Part shown: piece after piece, positions 1-8,489 of the stretch
How positions within the stretch are numbered: position 1 is the stretch's first letter
Layout: each line of letters begins with the position of its first letter
DNA from: Cytobacillus gottheilii
GTDB lineage: Bacteria; Bacillota; Bacilli; Bacillales; Cytobacillaceae
Assembly: GCF_900166665.1 (NCBI RefSeq)
Contig: NZ_LT800494.1
Location: 3,494,061 to 3,558,060 of the forward strand
Direction: 5' to 3'
DNA: 64,000 bases
Made by a program: the position numbers and the translations under genes
Notes under the pieces: model-generated
What the model was told of the DNA's origin: nothing
Databases searched by the model: none
What the model saw: the letters and a program-made list of their open reading frames with translations, nothing else

Positions 1-118
1 TTGTGCTATTTTTTAAGAGCTGTAAATGGGTTTCTGAGCTTGGCGGATTTGGCCAGTCCACGAAAAACCCTCCTAACATCTCAGCTGTAATTCCATTAAT
101 ATCAGTTTTAAACATCAT
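1..118 (-). CDS. GNAT family N-acetyltransferase, N-terminal fragment (runs off window)
   Basis: Only the first 39 codons lie in the window and the gene continues beyond base 1. The visible protein starts MMFKTDINGITAEMLGGFF and continues with a WPNPPSSETHL segment. That N-terminus is typical of small Bacillus GNAT acetyltransferases, which move an acetyl group from acetyl-CoA to an amine; the substrate cannot be told. An AGGAG ribosome binding site lies about 9 bases before the double ATG, which supports the start at 118. The acetyl-CoA binding motif is outside the window, so the family call rests on N-terminal resemblance only. Confidence 0.6.
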   Translation of the reverse strand, partial: MMFKTDINGITAEMLGGFFVDWPNPPSSETHLQLLKNST

Positions 119-382
119 TTTAGATCCACTCCTATTTTGTTTATAAACACTTGTTGGAGCGGATTTATTAAAAATAAAGCAGCAAAATGAGACCTCCTAT
201 TTTGTAAGCAATCTACTAACCTATTCGGAAAGAACATCCATTTTCCTTCATTTGGTCTGCATTTTTTAAAACGAAAGAGCCCATAACCTCCTCTAAGAAA
301 TGGCTTCTTTTTTATAAAACGTCATCTTATCAAATTACAAATTCAAGCCAGCTTTCGGAATATTTCAGGGAAGCAGAGAAAT

Positions 383-704
383 GAAGAGGCTGGGACAAAA
401 CGAAAACTACTATTTGTAAAACACGAATGTTCATTTTCAAGGTTTATGTGTTAACACAAGCCCGTTCCATTGCGCTCCAGACCCTCGCTTTCCATGGGGA
501 GGAAGCTGAGTCTCCTCGGAGCAAAAGCTCCTGCGGGGTCTCACCTTTTCCTCTATTGCCCATAGGAGTCGAGGGTCCTCCGCTCCATTTCACTCATGTT
601 TAGAAATACTAAAGGTAAAGTAAATAAAAACCGAATGATTAGAAAGATTCACTCTTTAATCATTCGGTTCTGTGGTTGTGTTAAAACCTATGTCCCAGCC
701 TCTT
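383..704. mobile_element. MITE-like repeat element with 14-bp terminal inverted repeats
   Basis: The 322-bp element is bounded by AAGAGGCTGGGACA at 383-396 and its exact reverse complement TGTCCCAGCCTCTT at 691-704. It encodes no protein. Inside is a GC-rich block (about 470-590) with the layout of an intergenic repeat common in Bacillus genomes, and a 13-bp inverted repeat with arms 629-641 and 657-669 next to the right end. Similar GGCTGGGACA termini are, from memory, seen at ends of IS1182-type elements in Firmicutes, so this may be a non-autonomous derivative. No clear target-site duplication is visible. Confidence 0.7.
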
Positions 705-718
705 CTTAACTTTATGCA

Positions 719-1066
719 TCAAACGCCAAAATGAATCATATATTTCTCTTCTTCTATTGCCTGCAGAATTTTGGCTGCTAATTCAGCTAGATCATGGGAT
801 TCCTTAAAGTCTTTTGAAGAGGTCACCTTCTCATAAAAAAGCTGCAGTGATTCAGGGGGGATTAGTGTGATTCCCCACATAGCCAGGCCATATTCCTGCC
901 TTTTGTAAGATTGAAAATAAGTTTTCATGATGGTTAGGTCTGCTGCGATATTTTGAACAAAATCATCATCAACAGAAATACAGTTATATTTTTCCGGCTC
1001 GTAGTTTAAGTATTTTTTCTCTTTATCGAACTCATTCAGAATTCCGAATTCATGTACTAAGGGCAT
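719..1066 (-). CDS. conserved hypothetical protein, 115 aa
   Basis: A small soluble protein with no membrane segment, signal peptide or catalytic motif that I recognise. The start is supported by a GAGGAAG site about 7 bases before the ATG. It lies 29 bases downstream of the SgrR-like gene on the same strand, with no terminator visible between them, so the two may be co-transcribed. The protein has a PEKYNCISVDDD segment and a GITLIPPESL segment that look like a conserved fold rather than random sequence. Its right neighbour downstream is the MITE-like element, whose internal hairpin could end transcription. Function unknown. Confidence 0.6.
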   Translation of the reverse strand: MPLVHEFGILNEFDKEKKYLNYEPEKYNCISVDDDFVQNIAADLTIMKTYFQSYKRQEYGLAMWGITLIPPESLQLFYEKVTSSKDFKESHDLAELAAKILQAIEEEKYMIHFGV

Positions 1067-1095
1067 ACTTTGTCTTCCTCTCTATTCGTTCTATT

Positions 1096-2820
1096 TCAGG
1101 CTTCATACCATAATTTCGTAAAATCAATCCATCCTAGCGCATTAAATGATACACCTTTTACATCATGGTGATAAAAGGCGAATTGATTTAACCGGTAAAG
1201 ATGAATATGCCCGTTTTGTTTCAGTATTTTATTTTCTAAAGATAGTAAATCTTCATCATTCACAGCTTCCGGGAGATGATGTTTTAACAAGCTGTGATTT
1301 CCCCTGAATGCTGAAAGATAGGTATATACATCACTTTCATCACCGATTTGTTCACCGAGGAGAAGATCTGCTTCTTTGTGTAATGCTCGCTTATGCAATT
1401 CAGTATACGTGTAAAATGTGAGTTCTAATTCTATCCCTTTATTCCGTAAAACCTTCTGAATCCACTTTGCATCTGCTTCATTCCCTGCTCCAACATAACT
1501 AACCAAGGTAAGCGTTTCCCCTTTGTAACCACTTGCTGCTAGAGCCTTTTCACCAGCCGATACAGATCGTTCCTGATTCTTTTCTTCAAACTTTTTTAAT
1601 ATCCGAGACACCGTTTTAAAGCGTGAACCGCCTAATTCCTCGATTAGTTTTTCCGGTGATAAAAAATGAAAAATAGCTTCTCTTACATAGGCATTTTCAG
1701 CAAGAATCCCTTTATGCAAATTTAGCGTAAGCAGCTTGCTTCCCTTATCCAGCATCGTATACTTTTTAAATTCCTGAACCTTTCTCCCCTGATAGGGATA
1801 ATGGTAAAAGTTCATATCTTCATAATTGGAAACCGACTGCAGATCAGCAGCATTATCATAAAGCTGCGGGAAAAAGTATAGTGTAATCTCGTCAAGAAAA
1901 GGCTGTCTTAAGAAGTAGTCTGAAAAGACGGTTAAGACTAATTTATCTTCCGTATTATCACTGACTTTATATGGTCCTGTCCCTACTGGCAACTCACTAG
2001 TTACCGGTACATCCTCCGGCAAAATGCTTCCGCCTAATGAGGAAGCTAAATGCAGAAAAGATGGGCAAGTTTCACTAAACACAAATTGAATCGTATACCG
2101 ATGATTAACCTTTATATCTTCCAGTCCATCTAGGATCCATTCATAAGCGGATCTATTTTCACGATGGCGGATAAAACTATAACGGACATCGTCTGCTGTC
2201 ATTTCTTTTCCATGATGAAAAAGGACAGCTTTTTGCAGATAAAAAGTCCATTTTGTATAGTCTTCATTATGTTCCCAGTGATGAGCCAGATATGGGAGAA
2301 ACTCATCATTTTCCTGATCATATGTAACGAGCGTACTAAAAATATGGCGCATAATATGATTTTCGGAACGTCTGTTGACTTTGGCCGGATCAAGAACAGG
2401 AAGCGGCCGATAAGAAGGGAAATGCAATCGTGAAAGCTTACCACCTTCAGGACCGAGCAGTTTGCCGAGGTACGTATGAAACACCCAACCAACGAATTCA
2501 CGTTGCACAGATTCTTTTACTCCATATTTTTTTAACAGGCTGATTCCTGCATCAATGGAAGTCGGTGTTAACATGCTTTTCGCTTCGTCCACAACAAGGT
2601 GATCCAAAACTTTCAGAAGTTTTATACTGGAAAGATTCCCTCTCCCCTTCCCCGGCTTCCACTCGATCCAATTCTGCTCCTCTAACTTTCGGAGAATGAT
2701 TTTGGCATTTCGGTAGGTGCATGACAGCATCTCTGAAAGGTCTTGAACCGTTATCTTTATCTCTTTATTTGTTTCCTTTAAGCTTTGAAAAAGGATGTCA
2801 TAATGCTCTAATAGCTTCAT
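1096..2820 (-). CDS. SgrR-like transcriptional regulator with solute-binding domain
   Basis: The 574-aa protein has an N-terminal winged-helix DNA-binding domain (about residues 1-110, SgrR_N type) followed by a family 5 extracellular-solute-binding domain (about 150-570) with no signal peptide. That combination marks cytoplasmic SgrR-type regulators, which sense a small ligand through the binding domain. The start at 2820 (MKLLEHYDILF) is chosen because an AGGAGG site sits about 9 bases upstream; an in-frame upstream ATG at 2841 overlaps that site and is unlikely. The HAM1/MFS pair is divergently transcribed from the adjacent region and is a possible target, which is inference from position. 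The ligand cannot be told. Confidence 0.8.
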   Translation of the reverse strand: MKLLEHYDILFQSLKETNKEIKITVQDLSEMLSCTYRNAKIILRKLEEQNWIEWKPGKGRGNLSSIKLLKVLDHLVVDEAKSMLTPTSIDAGISLLKKYGVKESVQREFVGWVFHTYLGKLLGPEGGKLSRLHFPSYRPLPVLDPAKVNRRSENHIMRHIFSTLVTYDQENDEFLPYLAHHWEHNEDYTKWTFYLQKAVLFHHGKEMTADDVRYSFIRHRENRSAYEWILDGLEDIKVNHRYTIQFVFSETCPSFLHLASSLGGSILPEDVPVTSELPVGTGPYKVSDNTEDKLVLTVFSDYFLRQPFLDEITLYFFPQLYDNAADLQSVSNYEDMNFYHYPYQGRKVQEFKKYTMLDKGSKLLTLNLHKGILAENAYVREAIFHFLSPEKLIEELGGSRFKTVSRILKKFEEKNQERSVSAGEKALAASGYKGETLTLVSYVGAGNEADAKWIQKVLRNKGIELELTFYTYTELHKRALHKEADLLLGEQIGDESDVYTYLSAFRGNHSLLKHHLPEAVNDEDLLSLENKILKQNGHIHLYRLNQFAFYHHDVKGVSFNALGWIDFTKLWYEA

Positions 2821-2922
2821 ATTTTCAGCTCCTCCTGACAAAAGGGGAAAAACAATTAAAGCTATTATACACTTTTTTTCCTCTTTTCAAAAAGTACAAT
2901 GAATAGCAGGAGGTTGATATAT

Positions 2923-3492
2923 ATGAAAGTGATCATTGCATCCTGGAATCCATCCAAGGTGAAGAAAATCCAACGTTTTTTGAGTGAAGTTCCCATTGAG
3001 GTCACTTCTCTATCTGGTGTAATAGAAGATATTGAAGAAACTGCTCTTTCATTTGAAGGAAACGCAGCATTAAAAGTAGGAGCAGTCAGAAATGTTTTTC
3101 CAAAAGACATAATTATAGCAGAGGATTCTGGTTTAACGATTAATGCTTTAGAAGGTTTTCCCGGCGTTAAAACAGCGCGTTTTTCCCCAGGCAGTGATGC
3201 TGATCGGGCACATGTGCTGATGGAAAAGCTAGCAGATGTTCCTTTAAGCAAAAGAAGGGCACAATTCAACAGCAGCATCAGCGTTTCATTTCCGAACGGC
3301 GAATCTGCAGAGTGTCACGGAATCATGCATGGCTGGATCAGCAATAGAGATAACAAAGAAATCCAAGGATATGGAGATATTTTTTTATTAAGTAATGGAA
3401 AAGTTCTTTCTGAAATTGATGATAGCCCCTTTAATCATCAGCACCAGGCTTTATTTCAAGCAAAGCAGCATATCCTCGAATGGCTAAAATAA
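2923..3492 (+). CDS. HAM1/RdgB-family non-canonical purine NTP pyrophosphatase
   Basis: The 189-aa protein carries the family landmarks: an N-terminal SWNPSKVKKI segment that binds triphosphate, FEGNAALKV, the acidic IAEDSGL motif and FPGVKTARF. Members hydrolyse ITP, XTP or dITP to monophosphates and so keep deaminated purines out of nucleic acids. The usual C-terminal SHRxKAL motif is replaced by NHQHQALFQAK, so this is a divergent member, probably not the main chromosomal RdgB. The start at 2923 has AGGAGG about 8 bases upstream; the ATG at 2899 lies before that site. The MFS gene follows with a TAATG stop-start overlap, suggesting translational coupling. Confidence 0.8.
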   Translation: MKVIIASWNPSKVKKIQRFLSEVPIEVTSLSGVIEDIEETALSFEGNAALKVGAVRNVFPKDIIIAEDSGLTINALEGFPGVKTARFSPGSDADRAHVLMEKLADVPLSKRRAQFNSSISVSFPNGESAECHGIMHGWISNRDNKEIQGYGDIFLLSNGKVLSEIDDSPFNHQHQALFQAKQHILEWLK

Positions 3493-4682
3493 TGACTGCA
3501 GCTAAAAGGAAAGTAATTGGAATCGCCGCAATTACAGGAGCCGCACTGCTGGGAGATTCCATGCTGATCATCGCGCTGCCTGTCTACTGGCAGGAGTTTG
3601 GTCTAACTTCGCTATGGCAAATTGGTCTCCTGCTTTCAATCAACCGGTTTATTCGCCTGCCTATTAATCCTTTAGTGGGGTTGTTTTACCAAAGGTTTGA
3701 GCTGCGGACAGGTGTATTGCTTGCATTGCTGATTGCTGTTGGCACCACGGCAGGTTATGGATTTTTCAATGAATTTTGGCTGCTGTTCCTTATGCGGCTG
3801 TTATGGGGAGTTGCCTGGTCCCTTCTGCGCCTTGGCGGATTCCTGACTGTCGCAGAGGTTGCAACAGAGGATAATACAGGCAATCTTGTCGGCTTATATA
3901 ACGGTTTATGGGGAATCGGCGGTCTTGTTGGCATGCTCGGTGGAGGTTTACTTGTTGATCAAACTTCTATTTTGTTTGTGAGTTCCTTATTTGCTGCTAT
4001 AGGTCTTGTTATGGTGCCAGCAGTATTTTTTCTGATTCCACTTTCTAAAGTTGAACAAGAGGAGCCTGCGCAAATGAAGGCATCAAAAAACTGGCTTACC
4101 ATTGATAGCGGATTTATTTTAGGGACGGGTGCGATGGTTGGTTTCATTATATTTGGGCTTTTCGCTTCTACCCTCAGTACATCTATTGAAGCGCACTATG
4201 ACAATAAGTGGAGCGCTGCTGGATTGACGGTTGGGGCGGCTACGCTGGCAGGCATTATCCAAGCCTTGCGCTGGGGCTGGGACCCTTTCATCGCTCCGAA
4301 AATTGGCAAGATGATTGATTCAAGCAAAACACCGGTATTATTCATTATTGTTCCAATACTTATTGGAGCTGTTTTGCTTTTCGGCTTAGGTTTTGTGCAA
4401 AATATTGTACCACTGCTTTTGTTATTATTATTATTTCAATTCACTTCCACCATTTTCGTGACAACCGCTGACACTATGGCCGTAAAAACTGCCAGTCAAA
4501 CAAATAAAGTGAAAGTCATGACCGCCTACACCATTGTCGTTGACGTGGGAGCTGCCCTTGGACCGCTAGTTGCTTTTGCTTTACTTGGTACATATGACCT
4601 TGCAGTCGTTTACTATTTAGCCGGCTTGATGTTTTTGTTTTTGGGGATTGGGTGGGTTTTGAAGGCTTCTAGAGATGCTTAG
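3480..4682 (+). CDS. MFS transporter
   Basis: A hydrophobic 400-aa protein with about 12 membrane segments, matching the major facilitator superfamily. A loop between segments 2 and 3 contains RLPINPLVGLFYQRF, in the position of the MFS signature. Likely a proton-driven exporter; substrate unknown. The ORF opens at ATG 3480 inside the pyrophosphatase gene; an alternative start is ATG 3492, which forms a TAATG overlap with the upstream stop codon and may be the real one. Neither has a strong ribosome binding site, consistent with coupling to the upstream gene. A terminator hairpin follows at 4740. Confidence 0.85.
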   Translation: MAKIMTAAKRKVIGIAAITGAALLGDSMLIIALPVYWQEFGLTSLWQIGLLLSINRFIRLPINPLVGLFYQRFELRTGVLLALLIAVGTTAGYGFFNEFWLLFLMRLLWGVAWSLLRLGGFLTVAEVATEDNTGNLVGLYNGLWGIGGLVGMLGGGLLVDQTSILFVSSLFAAIGLVMVPAVFFLIPLSKVEQEEPAQMKASKNWLTIDSGFILGTGAMVGFIIFGLFASTLSTSIEAHYDNKWSAAGLTVGAATLAGIIQALRWGWDPFIAPKIGKMIDSSKTPVLFIIVPILIGAVLLFGLGFVQNIVPLLLLLLLFQFTSTIFVTTADTMAVKTASQTNKVKVMTAYTIVVDVGAALGPLVAFALLGTYDLAVVYYLAGLMFLFLGIGWVLKASRDA

Positions 4683-4739
4683 GTTTTCACCTTGACACCC
4701 AGAAATTACTTGAATAAACTCTAATTCACCCACTGAAAG

Positions 4740-4775
4740 ATACGCCCTTTAAGGAACACAAGAGGGCGTATTTAT
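4740..4775 (+). terminator. intrinsic terminator after the MFS gene
   Basis: Stem ATACGCCCT (4740-4748) pairs with AGGGCGTAT (4763-4771), followed by a short T-rich run. The rest of 4683-5091 has no ORF with a ribosome binding site; it holds this hairpin and the upstream region of the chemotaxis receptor. Confidence 0.7.
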
Positions 4776-5010
4776 AAAAGTTATCAGCTGCCGCTTTTCG
4801 ATTCTTCTCCCTCCCTTCTATTCTATCATTTCTAAAAGTATCCAATGAATAGGTCTATTGCAAACTTGAAAGTGTTTAATATGGGATGCAGCATTCACTG
4901 TAACGCCCAACACCACATTTCTTCATGCTATTTTACGTCCGTTTTTCGGTCTCCTCTTTAATAAATTGGCTATTGAAAAGTCCGATTACGAACAATAATC
5001 ATATTTAAAA

Positions 5011-5025
5011 TGGTAATCATTACAA
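5011..5025. promoter_or_regulatory. Fur/Zur-like 7-1-7 palindrome upstream of the chemotaxis receptor
   Basis: The sequence TGGTAATCATTACAA is a 7-1-7 near-palindrome (6 of 7 pairs match) with the core GTAATnATTAC, closest to the remembered Zur consensus of Bacillus. It lies about 67 bases before the receptor start codon. Such short AT-rich palindromes also arise by chance, so metal-dependent control is only a suggestion. Confidence 0.3.
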
Positions 5026-5091
5026 TTCGATATAGGATATTTTTTACCGATATTTATAGGGAGAGAATATTACTGCAGAGGAGCCTTCAAC

Positions 5092-6804
5092 TTGAAATTC
5101 ATAAAAAATTTAAGTATCAGCAAGAAATTACTCATTATTATCATTGTAAGTACATTAGGGCTTAGCTCAGTTGGAACCCTAGGAATTAGCTACATTAATG
5201 AAATGGCTAAGGGTTCCAATATTATGTATAAAGATAATCTAGTTCCTCTAAATATGGTTATGCAAATCAGAGTAAACGCTAGAGCTAGCGACGCTTATAC
5301 ATTAGAACTTTTAGTAACAGAAGATCCCGAAAGAAACCAGGAGTTAATAAATGAAATTTCATCCGCATGGGAAGAGATCGATTCACTTATTGCTGAAATT
5401 GAAAGTACAGTTTTAACAAAAGAACAACAAAATTTAGTCGAGCAATACAAACAAACCTCACAAGAGCTTGCTAAGAATCGAAATTTGGTAGTGGAGCTTG
5501 CTGCAGAGAATCAAAATGAAGAGGCTTACTCACTATACCTCGGTGCAGTTGAAGATAACAGATCTGCTTTGAATGAGACTTTAAAACAATTACAGAAATC
5601 AAATGTTCAAATTGCAGAATCTATAAATAACGAAAATAACGACAAAAAACAAGAGGTACTCTTTTTTGTCACTGGTATTGTTATTTTGGCACTCCTCATT
5701 TTAATAGTGTTAAGCACAATCATCAGCCGTATGATTACCCGTCCGATTAAAGAGGTTAAAGGCTTACTGATGGAAGCTGAAAATGGAAACTTTACTGTTA
5801 AAGGCAACTATGAATCAAAGGACGAAATTGGTGAGCTCTCTGTTTCTTTTAACAATATGACAAATACACTCAAAGCTGTATTTGGTACGGTTCAAGACTC
5901 TTCTCAGCAAGTTGCATCTGCCTCTGAACAATTAAGTGCAAGTGCAGAGCAAAATAGCAACGCAAGCGAGCATATCACGATGACCGTTCAAGAATTGGCA
6001 ATCGGTTCGGATAAGCAGCTTAATACAGTTGATAAGAGTGCTAGAGTGATAGAAGATATTACCGAACATACAAAAACGATTACGAATCATACAGAGAAAA
6101 TCACGAAAGATGTGCTTCATGCATCAACGCTTTCTAGTGAAGGAAATCAGGCTATAAAAAAAGTGAATGAACAAATGAATTCTATTTATGAAAATGTGAA
6201 TAGCTTATCTAAGGCTGTAGGAAGCCTGGATGCAAGATCGAATGAAATAAGTCAGATAACGAATGTAATAACAGGAATTTCTGCTCAAACGAACTTATTA
6301 GCATTAAATGCTGCGATTGAAGCAGCAAGAGCTGGAGAACATGGAAAGGGCTTTGCTGTTGTTGCAGATGAAGTAAGAAAACTAGCTGAAGAATCAACTA
6401 AATCAACTGAACAAATAGCAAACCTTATTCAATTAATCCAAAATGATACGAATGTGACTTTAGAAACAATGGAGAAAGCTGCCGAAGAAGTTCAATCTGG
6501 CCTTAATGTTGTTCATATAGCAGGAAGCTCTTTCGAGAAAATTGAAGAAGCAGTTAACGGAGTGGTCTTACAAATTGAAGACATTTCAGAATCACTTAAG
6601 AAATTATCAAGTGGAACGATTTCAGTAAACGACTCGATTAAAAATGTGAGCACTGTAGCGCAAGAAACTTCTATGGTCACTCAGAATATTTCAGCTGCCA
6701 CAGAAGAACAACTTGCATCCATGCAAGAAATCACTTCATCCTCACTAGCACTTGCCAAATTAGCTGACGATCTGCAGGTAATTATTAAGCAATTTAAAAT
6801 TTGA
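5092..6804 (+). CDS. methyl-accepting chemotaxis protein
   Basis: The 570-aa transducer has a first membrane segment at about residues 10-32, a periplasm-facing helical bundle of the 4HB_MCP type (33-185), a second membrane segment (about 187-210), a HAMP domain (211-265) and a long cytoplasmic signalling coiled coil (280-570). The hairpin tip contains the nearly invariant segment [20 protein letters not shown]. It would relay ligand binding to CheA/CheW and so steer flagellar rotation; the ligand is unknown. The start codon is TTG at 5092 with AGAGGAG about 8 bases upstream. The gene is monocistronic, followed by a strong terminator at 6856. Confidence 0.92.
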   Translation: MKFIKNLSISKKLLIIIIVSTLGLSSVGTLGISYINEMAKGSNIMYKDNLVPLNMVMQIRVNARASDAYTLELLVTEDPERNQELINEISSAWEEIDSLIAEIESTVLTKEQQNLVEQYKQTSQELAKNRNLVVELAAENQNEEAYSLYLGAVEDNRSALNETLKQLQKSNVQIAESINNENNDKKQEVLFFVTGIVILALLILIVLSTIISRMITRPIKEVKGLLMEAENGNFTVKGNYESKDEIGELSVSFNNMTNTLKAVFGTVQDSSQQVASASEQLSASAEQNSNASEHITMTVQELAIGSDKQLNTVDKSARVIEDITEHTKTITNHTEKITKDVLHASTLSSEGNQAIKKVNEQMNSIYENVNSLSKAVGSLDARSNEISQITNVITGISAQTNLLALNAAIEAARAGEHGKGFAVVADEVRKLAEESTKSTEQIANLIQLIQNDTNVTLETMEKAAEEVQSGLNVVHIAGSSFEKIEEAVNGVVLQIEDISESLKKLSSGTISVNDSIKNVSTVAQETSMVTQNISAATEEQLASMQEITSSSLALAKLADDLQVIIKQFKI

Positions 6805-6819
6805 TTAAGCAGTCGCTGG

Positions 6820-6897
6820 GACACCACGAGAAAGCTCGGTTTTGTCGACTTAAATACGCCTCTTGGCAGTCTCTTCTGCCAGGAGGCGTGTTGTTTT
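6820..6897 (+). terminator. terminator hairpin within a dispersed repeat (copy 1)
   Basis: The hairpin arms are ACGCCTCTTGGCAG (6856-6869) and CTGCCAGGAGGCGT (6876-6889), 14 bp with one T-G pair, followed by TTGTTTT. It is preceded by a conserved lead containing a GAGAAA-CTCG motif and TTTGTCG. A related copy lies at 7495-7580, so this is a repeated unit and not only a local terminator. Confidence 0.75.
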
Positions 6898-6929
6898 CAC
6901 TATTACTGTTCTTCGGTAAGAGTATGAAC

Positions 6930-7412
6930 TCATGTAACTTCCTTTTCTCTTTTCGAAAACCAACGCTCAATTAAATATTGAAAACCATATAATAGGAATG
7001 ACTTATAGAAAAAGTAGAAGAAAAACTGGACATGATTGATACGATTTAAGCGATAATATTTTATTTGTTTTGCCATATATGTTAGAGGGAATGCAAAGAA
7101 AGCACTTATCCCCGCATTGAGCAGAATAAAAGGTTTGAAATCACCATATGCTTTTTTCAATGTCCACAGAGCCAGCATAAAAAAAGGACCAACCTGATAA
7201 GGGAATTCTCCAAAGAAATACGATTTGGGTTTGTTATAGAAAACCCACCATTTCTGCTTCTTCCCATGTGCAGCATGAAGCTTCTCAACGAATAAAATAA
7301 AGATAGATGCCGGCAAATATTTTTTAATATTTTCTTTGCCTAAAAGAAGTATGATGAACCATGACAATCCAACCATTCCAACATTTAGAAACACATGATT
7401 TTTCTTCTTCAT
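6930..7412 (-). CDS. putative membrane protein, 160 aa
   Basis: I do not recognise a named family. The protein has about four hydrophobic stretches (roughly residues 8-26, 32-42, 70-85 and 100-120) plus an aromatic-rich C-terminal stretch FFFYFFYKSFLLYGFQYLI. The start at 7412 is chosen because a GAGGAG site lies about 8 bases upstream; the ORF extends 10 codons further but without a better site. It is convergent with the chemotaxis receptor. Composition and the good ribosome binding site support it as a real gene; function unknown. Confidence 0.65.
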   Translation of the reverse strand: MKKKNHVFLNVGMVGLSWFIILLLGKENIKKYLPASIFILFVEKLHAAHGKKQKWWVFYNKPKSYFFGEFPYQVGPFFMLALWTLKKAYGDFKPFILLNAGISAFFAFPLTYMAKQIKYYRLNRINHVQFFFYFFYKSFLLYGFQYLIERWFSKREKEVT

Positions 7413-7494
7413 ATTGATCTCCTCGTTCATAGATTGATTCAATGTCTTTATTAAAATAACCAGTCATAAAGAAGATATGTATTAGCAGCCATAG

Positions 7495-7580
7495 GAACGC
7501 GCCAGAGAAACTCGAACTTTGTCGCCATAAAAATACGTCTGCTGGCAGAAGATCCATCCTTCTGCCAGCAGGCTTTTCGA
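7495..7580 (+). repeat. dispersed repeat with perfect hairpin (copy 2)
   Basis: This copy shares with the unit at 6820-6897 the lead GAGAAACTCG, TTTGTCG, the TAAA-TACG stretch and a hairpin built on TGGCAG/CTGCCA. Here the stem CTGCTGGCAGAAG (7539-7551) and CTTCTGCCAGCAG (7559-7571) is perfect over 13 bp with a 7-base loop, and is followed by GCTTTTCGATTTTC. There is no gene directly upstream on the plus strand for it to terminate. An overlapping minus-strand ORF has a TTG start without a ribosome binding site and is not believed. Confidence 0.6.
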
Positions 7581-7690
7581 TTTTCTTTGTTAGGGAATCC
7601 TTAATATAGTCATAAAAGCCTTTCTTTGTTTGAATTTCTTTTAATTGGTGAAAAGCACTTATAAAAGTGTCCAACAGGGGAGGTCATAAT

Positions 7691-8410
7691 ATGGAAATGC
7701 TGTTTAGCTTTATTTTTGCACTAGGCTTTACGCTGATTCACTATTTTTCAAAGTATATGAGGTTTATTAAGGCCATTCCAAGAAGCCGCTTCCTCTCAGC
7801 CGCCGGCGGTGTGGCTGTTGCTTATGTGTTTATTCATCTTCTGCCGGACTTAAACAAGCACCAGCAGGTTCTTGAAGAAGCCGCACGTCCAGGATTGTTT
7901 CGTTTCCTTGAGAATCATGCCTACATTATTGCATTGCTGGGACTTGCCTTATTTTATGGACTTGAAAAAATGGTAAAAAACTCCAAGTCGAGCCAAAACG
8001 ACAAAACTAGTCCAGGTGTATTTTGGATCCATATCACTTCCTTTTTCTTATACAATGCATTGATTGGATACTTATTGGTCAGAGAAGAATTCGAAAGTCT
8101 TTGGGGAATGTTCTTTTACTTTTTGGCACTGGCCGTGCATTTTGTGACAAATGACCATAGTTTGCGCAAAGATCACCAGGGCATCTATGACCATTACGGA
8201 CGCTGGGGATTAACGGCTGCCATTTTAATGGGCTGGACCATTGGCGCCTTTGTAAAATTGGAAGAAGTCTATATCTCCCTGCTTACTGCATTTTTGGCGG
8301 GCGGTATTGTGCTGAATGTACTAAAAGAAGAGCTGCCTGAAGAACGGAAAAGCAGCTTTGCTGCCTTCTTTTTAGGGGTGGTTGGGTATACAGCACTGCT
8401 CTTAGTTTAA
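7691..8410 (+). CDS. ZIP-like integral membrane protein
   Basis: The 239-aa protein has about seven to eight membrane helices. Helix 2 to 3 carries AAGGVAVAYVFIHLLPDL, which resembles the histidine- and proline-containing helix of ZIP-type metal transporters, but I cannot confirm the full metal site. A cytoplasmic loop near residue 105 is rich in Lys, Ser and Asn. The start at 7691 has GGGGAGG about 8 bases upstream. It stands alone between a repeat unit and the DUF3231 gene. Likely a transporter or related membrane protein; substrate unknown. Confidence 0.65.
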   Translation: MEMLFSFIFALGFTLIHYFSKYMRFIKAIPRSRFLSAAGGVAVAYVFIHLLPDLNKHQQVLEEAARPGLFRFLENHAYIIALLGLALFYGLEKMVKNSKSSQNDKTSPGVFWIHITSFFLYNALIGYLLVREEFESLWGMFFYFLALAVHFVTNDHSLRKDHQGIYDHYGRWGLTAAILMGWTIGAFVKLEEVYISLLTAFLAGGIVLNVLKEELPEERKSSFAAFFLGVVGYTALLLV

Positions 8411-8489
8411 AAAAACTCCGCTGAAAACAAACTCTCCGCAAAGATTATATTTTTTCAATATAAGGAAATATTATCGGAGAGGTGAATAT

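Noticed and set aside
7324-7674. 116-aa minus-strand ORF
   Set aside because: It starts at TTG without a ribosome site, runs through a repeat hairpin and overlaps a better supported gene.
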